Of a stretch of DNA of 64,000 bases, positions 1 to 8,988 are shown one piece after another. This stretch comes from DASQYE01 sp035940775 (GTDB taxonomy: Bacteria > Acidobacteriota > Blastocatellia > Pyrinomonadales > Pyrinomonadaceae). The notes beneath the pieces are model-generated. The model searched no databases. It saw only the letters and a list, made by a program, of their open reading frames with translations, and was not told the DNA's origin. Both the position numbers and the translations under genes were made by a program. The first letter of the stretch is position 1. Every line of letters starts with the position of its first letter. The stretch covers positions 1 through 64,000 of the forward strand of contig DASZEN010000028.1 of NCBI GenBank assembly GCA_035940775.1. Direction: 5' to 3'.

Positions 1-34
1 CCCCCCCCGGGCCGGGGCCGCGACCGCCGCGGGG

Positions 35-3000
35 TTAGATGAAGGCAAAGTCGAACTGTTCCTGATGAACGTGCGGGTCGCTGGTGATGTCGACGGCGCC
101 GAGGTAATCCTCTATCTCTACGAGCACGTCACGTTCCGGGCCATGAAGCGCGCGCGCGACTTCCGGGTTGATGCGGAGCGTGGTTTGCTTGATGCCGTCG
201 CCGTTCATCCCGCGCGAGAGCCGTCGCGCTTCCTCCAGTATCTCGTAGCAGATGGTTTGCGCCGATTTGACGAGGCCCGCTCCCTGGCAGTAGGGACACG
301 GCGCGCAGAGCGTGCGTTCGAGCGATTGCTTAACGCGCTTGCGCGTCATGATGACGAGGCCGAAATCATTGAAGGAGAGAACCTTGGTCGGCGATTTGTC
401 GCCTTGCAGTGCCTCCTGCAATGCCTGCATCACGCGGTTACGGTTACGCCTGTCCTCCATGTCTATGAGGTCGAGCACGATGATGCCGCCGAGGTCGCGC
501 AGCCGTATCTGGCGGACAATCTCTTCGACGGCTTCCATGTTGGTGCGCGTGATCGTGTCTTCGAGACGCGTGCCGCCGCGCCCGACGAACTTTCCGGTAT
601 TAACGTCGATGGCGACGAGCGCTTCCGTCTGGTTGATGACGAGATAGCCGCCCGAGCGCAGCCAGACGCGCGGCTTGATCGCCTTGTCAATCTCAGCCTG
701 AACGCCGAAGGCTTCGAGGATCGGCTCGTCGCGCGTGTAGAGCTTGACGCGCTTGACCATGCGCGGCTGGATGCGGTTGACGAACTCGACTATCTCTCGA
801 TACTCCTCTTCGGAATCGACGCGAATCGCCGTGAACTCTTCCGACAACTGGTCGCGAAGGATACGCTGCACGAGATCCAGGTCTTTATGAACCATCGCGG
901 GCGCTTTCGCCTTCTCAGCGCCCTTGCGGATTTCGAGCCAGGTGCGAACCAGGTAGCGCGCGTCGTCGCGTAGGTCTTCTTCGCTGATCCCGATGCCCGC
1001 CGTGCGGACTATGAAGCCGCCCGAAGGCACATCCTCTTCGGCGCGGATGGCCTGTATGAGCTTGCGAAGGCGGACGCGCTCGCTGTCGGACTCTATCTTG
1101 CGCGAGACGCCGACGTGCTCGACCGTCGGCATGTAGACCAGGAAGCGGCCTGGCAGCGCGATGTGCGAAGTGATGCGCGCGCCCTTCTTAGCTATCGGCT
1201 CCTTGGCGATCTGTACCATGATCTCCTGGCCTTCGCGCAGGAGGTCAGTGATGGTCGGCTGCTGCTGGCGGTCGCGGCGCGAGCCGCCTCCACCGCCGCC
1301 GCCGCCATCGCGACCACCGCCACCCTCTCGACCGCTGCCACCACCGCTGCGCCCGCCTGAGCGACGATCATCACGACCGCCACCGCCACCACCGCCACCG
1401 CGTTCAGACCGTCCGTCACGCCTACCCTGGCTTCGCGAGGGCGGCGGCGTAGCGGGCGCGGGTGGGGCCACACTTTCCTCTGCCTCGACAGGGGTTTCCG
1501 CCTCGTCATCTTTTCCATTCGAGCGGCCCTCCTCGTTGGAATCCTCAGAGGATTTGCCGGGACGACGGCGACGGCGGCCACCGCGACGTGTGGCAAATTC
1601 GGCGCGCGAACGCCCTCCCGTGCTGACGCCCGCCTCGCCGTCCTCATAAGCCTCTTCGTCGCCGGTCGTGCCCGCCTCGAAATGAGCTTCGTCGGCGGCC
1701 TCGGAGGCTACCACGTCAGTGTGTTCGGCGCGCTCGGCCTCGGTTTCAAGCACATCTATGTCGAGCTGGCCTTCGCTCCCCTCGTCGCCTGTGCGGCGCT
1801 TGCGCCCGCCGCGCCCTGTGGTCGCCGCCTTCTTGCTCGCCGCCGCTCTCTTCGTAGTGCTCTTGGTCGCCGCTTTCTTAGTCGTGCTTCGCGTGCGTTT
1901 CGGTTTCGCGGCATCTTCGTCCGCCGCGCCCCCGGAGCCTTCGGCCGCCTCCACAGCGGCGCTCTTCGTCGCGCCCCGGCCCTTCCTTGCGCCGCGCTGC
2001 GTCGCTTTGGAAGCACGCCCGCCGCGCGCAGTCTCAGCCGCCGTTGAAACCTCTTCGACGCCGACCCCCTCGGCAAACTTCTCGTCGTCGCTGACGCGCT
2101 CGAAGCTTTGAGAGCCGGAGGCGTCCTCGCTGACCTCGTCAATGAACTCGGAAACGTGGGCCGCGACCGCCTGCTGCACGGGGACGGCACGCCCTTCCCG
2201 GCCCTCGTCCGAGGGTGCGATGTCGCTATCGTCTATCCGCTGGAAGGAGGCGTCCGACTGAAGGCCCGTGTTGAGAAGCGAGCCGACCTCCGTCTCGTGT
2301 ATCCCTTCGATGTCGAACTCGACGGCGTGAATCTGGTCGAAGATGCGCTCCTGCAATCTGGCGTCCTTGAACATCGCGCCATTCTCGGCGGCGACCTCCT
2401 CTTCATCCACGACGCGCTGAAAGTCGTTGACGGGGGCGGCGAAGGGTGTTCCGATGTCGCTCGTATCAATCGCAGGGGTAAAGCGGGGCGCGCCCTCGGC
2501 GGCGCCCGCTTCCGTCACCTGCTCTTTAGAGCCCTTACCGCGCCGCCGAGAGCGCCGTCCGCGCCGGTGCCCGCCCTCTTCCGTCTCTTCGCCCTGTGCG
2601 GCGGTTGGCGCTTCTGCTGCTGCCGCCGCTGTCGTCGGCGCGCCACGGGGCAGCGCCTCGTCAGGCTCTACTTCGGCGGCGCTGCTGCTGCTCTGGGCCA
2701 ACACCGCCGTCGCGGTTTCCTCTTCCGTATCCAAGGGGGTGGCGGCGGTCTCCGTAGTGTTAAGCGGCTCGAACCGCTCCTGCGTGGCTTCTATGTGCTG
2801 CTCGCGTTCGACGCGCGCCTGTTCGAGTTGCTCGCGCGCGGCGCGTTCGGCGGCTCCCGCATCCGTCTTCTTCGTCTTGTCGAGGACGATGCGCTCGAAC
2901 TCTTCCTCCTCATCGAAGAAGTCGGAGACGTAGAGAAAGGCGTCGCGTTCGAGGCCGATGTCGACGAAGGCCGATTGCATGCCGGGAAGGACGCGCATCA

Positions 3001-3139
3001 CGCGGCCTTTATAGATATTGCCGACGATGCCCTGATTTTCCTCGCCACGTTCGATGTAAAACTCCGTGACCTGTTCGTCTTCGATGATTGCTATCTTCTT
3101 TTCGCGTCCATTGACGCTGACGATCAATTCTTTTGCCAT
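35..3139 (-). CDS. rng: Ribonuclease E/G with a large low-complexity insertion in its S1 domain
   Basis: This is an endoribonuclease of the RNase E/G family, which processes rRNA precursors and starts mRNA decay. Residues 1-87 are the first half of the S1 domain. The second half resumes near residue 627 (TDLLREGQEIMVQ), followed by the RNase H-like and DNase I-like catalytic parts. The metal-binding aspartates are visible as D845 (VAIDVNTG) and D890 (IIVLDLIDM), and the Zn-link as C948-P-Y-C951. Residues 88-626 are an insertion of acidic, Ala/Lys histone-H1-like, Arg-rich and Gly/Arg (RGG-like) segments. The protein is therefore 1034 aa, although its conserved parts total only about 495 aa. 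It lacks a C-terminal scaffold of the E. coli RNase E kind. GGAGGAAA lies about 12 nt before the ATG. It follows the rod-shape genes but is separated from rodA by about 960 bp, so it probably has its own promoter. Confidence 0.93.
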   Translation of the reverse strand: MAKELIVSVNGREKKIAIIEDEQVTEFYIERGEENQGIVGNIYKGRVMRVLPGMQSAFVDIGLERDAFLYVSDFFDEEEEFERIVLDKTKKTDAGAAERAAREQLEQARVEREQHIEATQERFEPLNTTETAATPLDTEEETATAVLAQSSSSAAEVEPDEALPRGAPTTAAAAAEAPTAAQGEETEEGGHRRGRRSRRRGKGSKEQVTEAGAAEGAPRFTPAIDTSDIGTPFAAPVNDFQRVVDEEEVAAENGAMFKDARLQERIFDQIHAVEFDIEGIHETEVGSLLNTGLQSDASFQRIDDSDIAPSDEGREGRAVPVQQAVAAHVSEFIDEVSEDASGSQSFERVSDDEKFAEGVGVEEVSTAAETARGGRASKATQRGARKGRGATKSAAVEAAEGSGGAADEDAAKPKRTRSTTKKAATKSTTKRAAASKKAATTGRGGRKRRTGDEGSEGQLDIDVLETEAERAEHTDVVASEAADEAHFEAGTTGDEEAYEDGEAGVSTGGRSRAEFATRRGGRRRRRPGKSSEDSNEEGRSNGKDDEAETPVEAEESVAPPAPATPPPSRSQGRRDGRSERGGGGGGGGRDDRRSGGRSGGGSGREGGGGRDGGGGGGGGSRRDRQQQPTITDLLREGQEIMVQIAKEPIAKKGARITSHIALPGRFLVYMPTVEHVGVSRKIESDSERVRLRKLIQAIRAEEDVPSGGFIVRTAGIGISEEDLRDDARYLVRTWLEIRKGAEKAKAPAMVHKDLDLVQRILRDQLSEEFTAIRVDSEEEYREIVEFVNRIQPRMVKRVKLYTRDEPILEAFGVQAEIDKAIKPRVWLRSGGYLVINQTEALVAIDVNTGKFVGRGGTRLEDTITRTNMEAVEEIVRQIRLRDLGGIIVLDLIDMEDRRNRNRVMQALQEALQGDKSPTKVLSFNDFGLVIMTRKRVKQSLERTLCAPCPYCQGAGLVKSAQTICYEILEEARRLSRGMNGDGIKQTTLRINPEVARALHGPERDVLVEIEDYLGAVDITSDPHVHQEQFDFAFI

Positions 3140-4098
3140 GTGCTGAAAAATTTCCTCCGCAGCGGCGACCGCAAAAACACCCGGCGGCCAGCGAGCCTCT
3201 GTGCTTCTTCGGCGCGCGCTACGGTAGCAGCGGGCGCCGAAGAGACGAGGCTTCGGCTGGCGATTCTGTCGCCCGGCGTCGTGTCGGTCGTCATGTAGAT
3301 TTGGTGAAGTGACGAAGCGGCGCAGTCTACGAGCCTGCGGGCGAGACGCGCCCCTCCGCCACGTTGAGCGGGCAATCGATGCCCACGCTGAATTGTTGAA
3401 GTGTGATGGCCGGATCGTGAGACCGGCGCGGATTTGATGGCGGTCGGCTTTCGTAAAGGAGCGCCGTCGGCCCGAGTGCGCGCACCCTTACCCGCGACAG
3501 AAGGGGTCGCGGCGGTTGCGCTTGAGTAGCTGAACCTGTCCAAAAAGGGAATCCCCGCATCCGCCCTCGCGGCGCATCTCCGAAAGCAGCAATCACCCGA
3601 CGGCTAAAGCGGGGAGCACACGCTCTCTTAAAAAGAATGCGTATGCTCGACACCCGCCTGGCGTTTCTCTCGGGGCGCGCCCCGCATCTTTTGCGGAGCC
3701 GTTTCGCGGACGAAACTCTGAAGAGCGCGCTTCCGGTGTGGGTGATGGCCGCGAAAGGTGGCGACCGCTCGGCAGATTCTTAGAATCTCGAAAGCTGATC
3801 GAGTGCAGTACCCGACCTCAAAAAATTCGCGTCTCGCCTATTAATGAAGCTACCTAAAAATTTCCCGGTTGGGCAGCGACCTGACAACATCAGTCTCAGT
3901 GGATGCGCCGAAAACAAGCGGGCGCATGCAAGGCGAGCAATCGAGAGTATAACCGAGAGTGAGCGGAAACGCGAAGCCTGGAGCGCGTGAGGCCACTTGG
4001 GACGACCCTTCGCGGAGCGCCGCACCTACTCTCTCTCTCTCTTTGTGTGCGCCGCGCGCCATTTCGCAACGCGCCGCGGCACGGCGCGCGTGCAGCGT
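3140..4098. other. Long intergenic region between rodA and rng
   Basis: About 960 bases without a convincing gene. Short open frames exist on both strands but have the Arg/Pro/Ser-rich composition of random GC-rich frames and no start site with a ribosome binding sequence. The stretch holds a short palindrome AGATTCTTAGAATCT at 3774-3788 and a TC dinucleotide run near 4028-4041, which reads as a purine GA tract just downstream of rodA on the minus strand. The rng promoter should lie in the lower-coordinate part, but no clear -35/-10 pair was identified. Confidence 0.5.
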
Positions 4099-5220
4099 TT
4101 AATTGACGAAGCGGCGAAGCTGGACGCTGATGGCGAAGCCGATGGCGATGAAGGTGGCGAGCACGGAGGATAGCCCGGCGCTCATCAGCGGCAGCGGGAC
4201 GCCGATCACCGGCAACATCCCGAGCGTCATGCCGATGTTGACGAACAATTGGAAGGCCAGACCGCCGACAATCGCCATGATAACGAGCATCCCCGTGCGG
4301 TCGGGAGCGCGCCGCGCCCCGGCGATCAATCTCGAAAGCAGCAGCGCATAGGCCACCAGCAGGAGAATCGAGCCGACAAACCCGGTGGTTTCGGCCGTCA
4401 CGGCGAAGATGAAATCCGTGTGCGGCTCGGGCAGGAATTTCAGGCGGCTCTGCGAGTATTCGGATGACGAGCGCGCGCCCGTCACTCCGCCCTTGCCGAC
4501 CGTCAGTATCGATTGCCAGGTGTGATAGCCGAAGCCGCGCCGGTCGGCGTTCTCCGGGTCGAGGATGACGTTGATGCGCTCCTGCTGATAAGCCTTGACC
4601 TTGCCGGTCTTCACCCCGACCGTGTAGGCCAGCGGGATGAGGACGATGCTTAGAAGGAGCGCGGCGACCACCATCCACATGCGAACCGATGAGAGAAAGA
4701 GGACGACGGCCAGCAGCGGAAAGTAGGTGAGCGTCTGGCCCGGATCGGGCTCAAGCAGAATGAGTCCGACCGGCAGCGCCAGGATAGCCACGCCGATCAG
4801 AGTTTCCATCCACGTCAAAACGCCCTGGCGATGCTTGCCGAAGAAGTAGGCCAGCATCAGCACGGTCGGAATTTTGACGAACTCCGAAGGCTGAAACTGT
4901 CCTATGCCGGGAAGCTTGATCCAGCAGCGCTGGCCGTTGATCTTCATGCCGATGCCCGGAATGAGGACGATCACCAGCAGCACGAGCCCGAAAAGATAGA
5001 AGGCCGGTGCGATCCGCACCAGCTTACGATAGTCTGTGAAAGAGACTATGAGCATCGTGAAGAGCGCGATGCCGAGGCCGATCAACTGCTTCTGCGCGTA
5101 GCTCTCCGTCGGCTGGGCATTATGAATCTGCCATGTTCCAAACAGCACTATCCCGACCGCCAGCAGGGCCAGGAACCAGTCGAAATCGCGAATGATGCGT
5201 CGTTCTAAGATTGCTGCCAT
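4099..5220 (-). CDS. rodA: Rod-shape peptidoglycan polymerase RodA
   Basis: SEDS-family (FtsW/RodA/SpoVE) integral membrane glycosyltransferase that polymerises lipid II into glycan strands during lateral wall growth, paired with the transpeptidase PBP2. The 373-aa length is typical and about ten hydrophobic segments are visible. Family signatures include the early INGQRCWIKLPGIGQFQPSE block and the late segment GMLPVIGVPLPLMSAGLSS, which matches the conserved GxxLPfxSyGgSs-type C-terminal motif. It lies directly downstream of mrdA with an 87-bp gap on the same strand, as in the usual mreBCD-mrdA-rodA order. The ATG at 5220 has no strong ribosome binding site. Confidence 0.95.
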   Translation of the reverse strand: MAAILERRIIRDFDWFLALLAVGIVLFGTWQIHNAQPTESYAQKQLIGLGIALFTMLIVSFTDYRKLVRIAPAFYLFGLVLLVIVLIPGIGMKINGQRCWIKLPGIGQFQPSEFVKIPTVLMLAYFFGKHRQGVLTWMETLIGVAILALPVGLILLEPDPGQTLTYFPLLAVVLFLSSVRMWMVVAALLLSIVLIPLAYTVGVKTGKVKAYQQERINVILDPENADRRGFGYHTWQSILTVGKGGVTGARSSSEYSQSRLKFLPEPHTDFIFAVTAETTGFVGSILLLVAYALLLSRLIAGARRAPDRTGMLVIMAIVGGLAFQLFVNIGMTLGMLPVIGVPLPLMSAGLSSVLATFIAIGFAISVQLRRFVN

Positions 5221-5307
5221 AAGGGACTACTTGCTAAATGATTGATGAGGGGGACGGGCCATTAAAAAGGTCAAGCCAAAAAGGGGCTCTCTCTCTTCGG
5301 GGCACGG

Positions 5308-7191
5308 TTAGCGCCTCAGGGCGAGCTGATCGGCTCCGGGCGGCTCGGCGTTGCGCGTCTTGCGATAGTACTCGTCGTAGACGGCGCGCACGGCCGGGGC
5401 CGCGTGTGTTCCGCCAAAGCCGACGTTCTCGATTAAGGCCAGCACCGCGATCTCGGGTTTGTAGGCGGGCGCGTAGGAGACGAACCACGCGTGATCTTTG
5501 TTCTCGCCCGTATCTTTGCCGAGGCCGACCACCTGCGCCGTGCCCGTCTTGCCCGCAATCTCAAACCCAGCCATTTTGATGCGGGCCGCTGTGCCTCCAT
5601 TGTTGACCACGCCCCACATCCCTTCGACGACCATTCGATGCTGGTCTTCCGCAATCGGAATCACCTTCGGCGCGGGATGATCGAAGGTGCGGGCCGGGCG
5701 CGCGGCAAACGGCCCTATCTCGCTGACCTCGCGCGCCTCCTTCAGGAGGTGCGGGACGTAGAGCTGGCCGCCCATGCCGATTCCGGCGATGGCGCGCAGC
5801 AGCGCTATCGGCGTCACGATGTCGTAAACCTGTCCGAACGAGGCGTAGACCGTGTCGATATCTTTCCACTCAGGGTCGCGCGGGTTAAAGCGCGCCTTGA
5901 ACTCGGGCGAGGGAGTCCAACTGATAAGCTCGTGCGGAAGGTCGATGCCGGTGCGCTTGTTGAGGTCGAACTCCTCGACCATGTCCATGATGCCGCGAAT
6001 GCCCATCTTGAGGCCGAGGCGATAGAAGTAGCCGTCGCACGATCTGGTGATGGCCACGCGCAGTTCGGGCGTGCCGTGGTTGCCCATGCAGCGCGTGAAC
6101 TTGTTGCCGATGGTGATGCCGCCGCCGCACAGCAGGTTCGAGTGCTCAAGCGTGATCGCGCCCTGTTGGAGCCCGGCGACCGCCATCGGTATCTTCCAGG
6201 TGGAGCCGGGCGGGTAACGGCCCTGAATCGCGCGGTTCAGGAGCGGCGTCTTCGGGTCGAGCTTCAATTGCGCGTACTCGGCGCGCCCCTCTTTTGAAGT
6301 GATGCGCTGCGAGAAGAGGTTCGGGTCGAAGGTCGGATAGGAGGCGAGCACCAGTATCTCGCCGTTGTTCGGATCAAGAGAGATGATGACGCCGCGCTTG
6401 GAGGGCGAGTTGCGAAGCCTGTCTTCGGCGACCATCTGTAGGTCGAGGTCGATGCTTGTCAAAAGGTCTTGACCGGGCTGTGGCTCGACCCTCTCGATCT
6501 CGCTCTGGATATGGCCGCGACTGTCGACGACCACCTTGCGGTAACCGTCGCGCCCGCGCAGGTAATCGTCATAGACGGCTTCCAGGCCCTCGCGGCCTAT
6601 GATGTCGCCCGGCTTGTAGCCATGATCTTTATAACGCGGCTGCTCCAAAAGCTCCGGGCTGATCTCGCCGACGTAGCCGAGGACGTGCGCCAGCACTCCG
6701 TTCTCGGGATAACGTCGCTGCGGGGCGGGCTCGACGCGCAGCTCCGGAAATTCCAGCGCGTGCGACTCGACCCAGGCGATGTCGGCCTGATCGGCATTCT
6801 CCTTGACGCGTATCGACTCGAAGGCGGGCTGGGATTTGACCTCGTCGAAACGCTCGCGCAACAAATCCCGATCGACGGCCAGCCCGGCGGCGAGCGGCGC
6901 GATCAGCGCGCCGAAATCCTTGCCCTTCATGTCTTCGCGCGACAGGATGACGTTATAGATCGGACGCGAATCGACCAGCAGCTTGCCGTTGCGGTCGAAA
7001 ATGACGCCGCGCGGCGCCGGAATGGGAAGCAGACGGATGCGCTGGTTCTCGGCGCGCTCGGCGTAGTAGGAACCGTTGGCGACCTGTAGAACGTAGAGCC
7101 TGACGGCCAGCACGGCCAATAACAGGATCACCAGAACCTGTATGATCCGTAGCCGTACCCGCAGATTTTGTGAATCGTCCTCGAATTTCAT
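5308..7191 (-). CDS. mrdA: Penicillin-binding protein 2 (elongasome transpeptidase)
   Basis: Class B penicillin-binding protein that cross-links peptidoglycan in the rod complex. An N-terminal membrane anchor spans about residues 16-36, followed by the PBP dimerisation domain (RGVIFDRNGKLLVDSRP) and the transpeptidase domain. The three active-site motifs are S330-T-W-K333, S384-C-D386 (the PBP2-type SxD variant, followed by GYFY) and K548-T-G550. The length of 627 aa is normal for the family. It sits between mreD and rodA on the same strand and is probably co-transcribed with them. Confidence 0.95.
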   Translation of the reverse strand: MKFEDDSQNLRVRLRIIQVLVILLLAVLAVRLYVLQVANGSYYAERAENQRIRLLPIPAPRGVIFDRNGKLLVDSRPIYNVILSREDMKGKDFGALIAPLAAGLAVDRDLLRERFDEVKSQPAFESIRVKENADQADIAWVESHALEFPELRVEPAPQRRYPENGVLAHVLGYVGEISPELLEQPRYKDHGYKPGDIIGREGLEAVYDDYLRGRDGYRKVVVDSRGHIQSEIERVEPQPGQDLLTSIDLDLQMVAEDRLRNSPSKRGVIISLDPNNGEILVLASYPTFDPNLFSQRITSKEGRAEYAQLKLDPKTPLLNRAIQGRYPPGSTWKIPMAVAGLQQGAITLEHSNLLCGGGITIGNKFTRCMGNHGTPELRVAITRSCDGYFYRLGLKMGIRGIMDMVEEFDLNKRTGIDLPHELISWTPSPEFKARFNPRDPEWKDIDTVYASFGQVYDIVTPIALLRAIAGIGMGGQLYVPHLLKEAREVSEIGPFAARPARTFDHPAPKVIPIAEDQHRMVVEGMWGVVNNGGTAARIKMAGFEIAGKTGTAQVVGLGKDTGENKDHAWFVSYAPAYKPEIAVLALIENVGFGGTHAAPAVRAVYDEYYRKTRNAEPPGADQLALRR

Positions 7192-7361
7192 AACTACAAC
7201 CGGACAAGCTGTCGGCAGTCAATCATCGGGCGGCGCGCATCGGCCCACCCACCTCAATCAATACCAGAATCAGCACATTATATCTATAAAATTGTTCAAT
7301 GCGCGATACGGGACTCGGCCCCTGACCATACAACTGATCGCAGATAAGGTTGATTACCGTT

Positions 7362-7907
7362 TCACCTTCTCCGCAGCGTATTGACGCCGCGCCGCGCGAT
7401 GCGGCGTCTCCAGGCGAACTGGCGGCGCTGGCGTGCACGGTCGCTGAAGAACGTGTCGAGCACGTAGAGTATGAGCGTTCCCGCGACGGTCGTGCCGATC
7501 AGCTTGAAGGAGGCGGCCTCGACAAAGGGCACGAGCGAGGGCTGGCTGAGCATCCTGTGAAGGATGACGAAGACGATTGAATCGAGCAGCGCCGCGCCCG
7601 CCAGCACCGGGATTCGCACCAGAGGATTGTCAAGCATCACGCGCGTCGCCAGATAAGCGATCAGGTATGCCACCAGCGTCTTTGAGAATCCGCCCGCCCC
7701 GAGCAGCCCGCCGCCGCCCAACGCATCCATCGCAAGGCCCGCCACAGCGCCAATCACGAGCGCCTGTAGCGGGTCGCGCTGCAAGGCGAAGTAGACGACG
7801 ACGATGAGCGGCAGGTCTATATAAACAAGAGGAGGCCAGATAGCCCGCAGGGATGATTGCAGAATAATGGCGAGCGCGAGGACGAGCGCGATTTTTAGTT
7901 GACGCAT
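7362..7907 (-). CDS. mreD: Rod shape-determining membrane protein MreD
   Basis: Small integral membrane subunit of the rod-shape complex. The 181-aa protein is almost entirely hydrophobic, with five or six predicted membrane segments (for example LKIALVLALAIILQSSLRAI at the start). MreD proteins are poorly conserved in sequence, so the call depends largely on position between mreC and mrdA and on size. The C-terminus is Arg-rich and cytoplasmic-looking. The 99-bp gap to mreC holds a long imperfect palindrome described separately. Confidence 0.88.
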   Translation of the reverse strand: MRQLKIALVLALAIILQSSLRAIWPPLVYIDLPLIVVVYFALQRDPLQALVIGAVAGLAMDALGGGGLLGAGGFSKTLVAYLIAYLATRVMLDNPLVRIPVLAGAALLDSIVFVILHRMLSQPSLVPFVEAASFKLIGTTVAGTLILYVLDTFFSDRARQRRQFAWRRRIARRGVNTLRRR

Positions 7908-7914
7908 GCTGGAA

Positions 7915-7995
7915 ACGAGTGACTGCTCTGGCGGCGAGCGACAAATGACGAGCAGGAAAAACGCTTTTCCTTGTCAACCGCCACCCGTCACTCGT
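7915..7995. repeat. Long nested inverted repeat between mreC and mreD
   Basis: Three nested arms can be paired. ACGAGTGAC at 7915-7923 pairs with GTCACTCGT at 7987-7995 (perfect). TGGCGG at 7929-7934 pairs with CCGCCA at 7978-7983 (perfect). An inner arm around AGGAAAA/TTTTCCT closes near 7950-7970. In RNA this forms an interrupted hairpin of about 80 nt just before the mreD start. It could attenuate or process the transcript, or be an extragenic palindromic repeat. Confidence 0.6.
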
Positions 7996-8006
7996 CCTTA
8001 CTACTA

Positions 8007-8912
8007 CTACTGCTGCTTCTTCCCCTTGTCTACGTTCGGCAGCGCCTGATCGGGCGCGACGCGTTGCGGCGGCTTGTATTGCAGCACGGCGACCTCTTGC
8101 AGGGCGTTCAGACGCGCGCTCGGCTTAATGCGAATGACGTGCGGGATGGTGGCCGAGCCCTTTTTGATCTCGACCACTTCGCCGACGTTGAGGCCGGGGG
8201 GATAGATGCCGTCCTGCCCCGTCGTCATCACGTAGTCGCCCGTCTTGACATCTTCGAGCCCGGAAACATAGCGCATCTCGACGAGACCGTTGACGCCGAG
8301 GCCGCGTACGGAGCCGAGCGCGTTGGATTGCCCCAGTTGGCCCACGACCGCGCCCGCCGCAGCCTTCTCGTCCGTTATCAACATCACCTCAGCCGTCCAG
8401 GGGCTTGTGGCCACCACGCGCCCGACGATGCCGCTCGGCGTCACCACCGGCATGTTGTTTTGTATCCCCGAAGAGCGCCCGCGATTGATCGTCACCGTAT
8501 CGAACCAGAGAGAGGGGTCGCGGGCGATGACGCTGGCGACGACCGCGCCGTACGGGCTCTGCTCTTTGAAATCGAGCAGGGCTTTCAAGCGCGCGTTCTC
8601 GTCAACGGCGGTGCGCGATTCGTTCAGCTCAATCTGCATCTGCTCGACGCGCGCGCGCAGTTGTTCATTCTCGGTCGCGGCGTTCCTTAAATTGAGAATG
8701 CTGCGGACGAACCCCACACTTGCGCCGCCCGCGCCCGTCGTGACGCGCTGAAAAGGCGAGACGATGGCCTGCGCCCAGACACGAATCATGCGCTGCTTGG
8801 TCACATTGTCGCGCGCGTCATAGGCCATCAGCGCCAGGTTCAGGAAGAGCAGCCCAACGAGCCACCACGGGGCCCGCTGCCTGATCTCCCTCTGTGTGCG
8901 CATGACTGCCAT
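8007..8912 (-). CDS. mreC: Rod shape-determining protein MreC
   Basis: Membrane-anchored periplasmic scaffold of the elongasome that activates PBP2. A single membrane segment lies at about residues 15-33 (WWLVGLLFLNLALMAY). A coiled coil follows at about 75-120 (NEQLRARVEQMQIELNES), then the beta-barrel core with typical MreC sequences (ASVIARDPSLWFDTVTINRG, TPSGIVGRVV, TDEKAAAGAVV). The 301-aa length fits. It is preceded by mreB with a 76-bp gap and followed by mreD. Confidence 0.95.
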   Translation of the reverse strand: MAVMRTQREIRQRAPWWLVGLLFLNLALMAYDARDNVTKQRMIRVWAQAIVSPFQRVTTGAGGASVGFVRSILNLRNAATENEQLRARVEQMQIELNESRTAVDENARLKALLDFKEQSPYGAVVASVIARDPSLWFDTVTINRGRSSGIQNNMPVVTPSGIVGRVVATSPWTAEVMLITDEKAAAGAVVGQLGQSNALGSVRGLGVNGLVEMRYVSGLEDVKTGDYVMTTGQDGIYPPGLNVGEVVEIKKGSATIPHVIRIKPSARLNALQEVAVLQYKPPQRVAPDQALPNVDKGKKQQ

Positions 8913-8920
8913 AAAATCGT

Positions 8921-8976
8921 ATGTCGGATGCCGGATAGTGGATATCAGTCATTGGCTGCCTGACCATGATCTGACA
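8921..8976. repeat. Imperfect palindrome between mreB and mreC
   Basis: ATGTCGGAT at 8921-8929 pairs with ATCTGACAT near 8969-8977 with one mismatch, and inner AGTCA/TGAC segments can extend the stem. The 23-bp segment at 8929-8951 recurs at 23426-23448 with 18 of 23 positions identical, upstream of the thiolase gene, so it is probably part of a dispersed repeat. Confidence 0.4.
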
Positions 8977-8988
8977 TCCCGTCTGCTT

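Noticed and set aside
65..973. Open frame of 302 codons on the plus strand
   Set aside because: It is antisense to the conserved catalytic part of the RNase E/G gene and its protein is typical of mirror frames in GC-rich DNA.
2108..3298. Open frame of 396 codons on the plus strand
   Set aside because: Antisense to the N-terminal half of the RNase E/G gene, with no start signal and no protein-family pattern.
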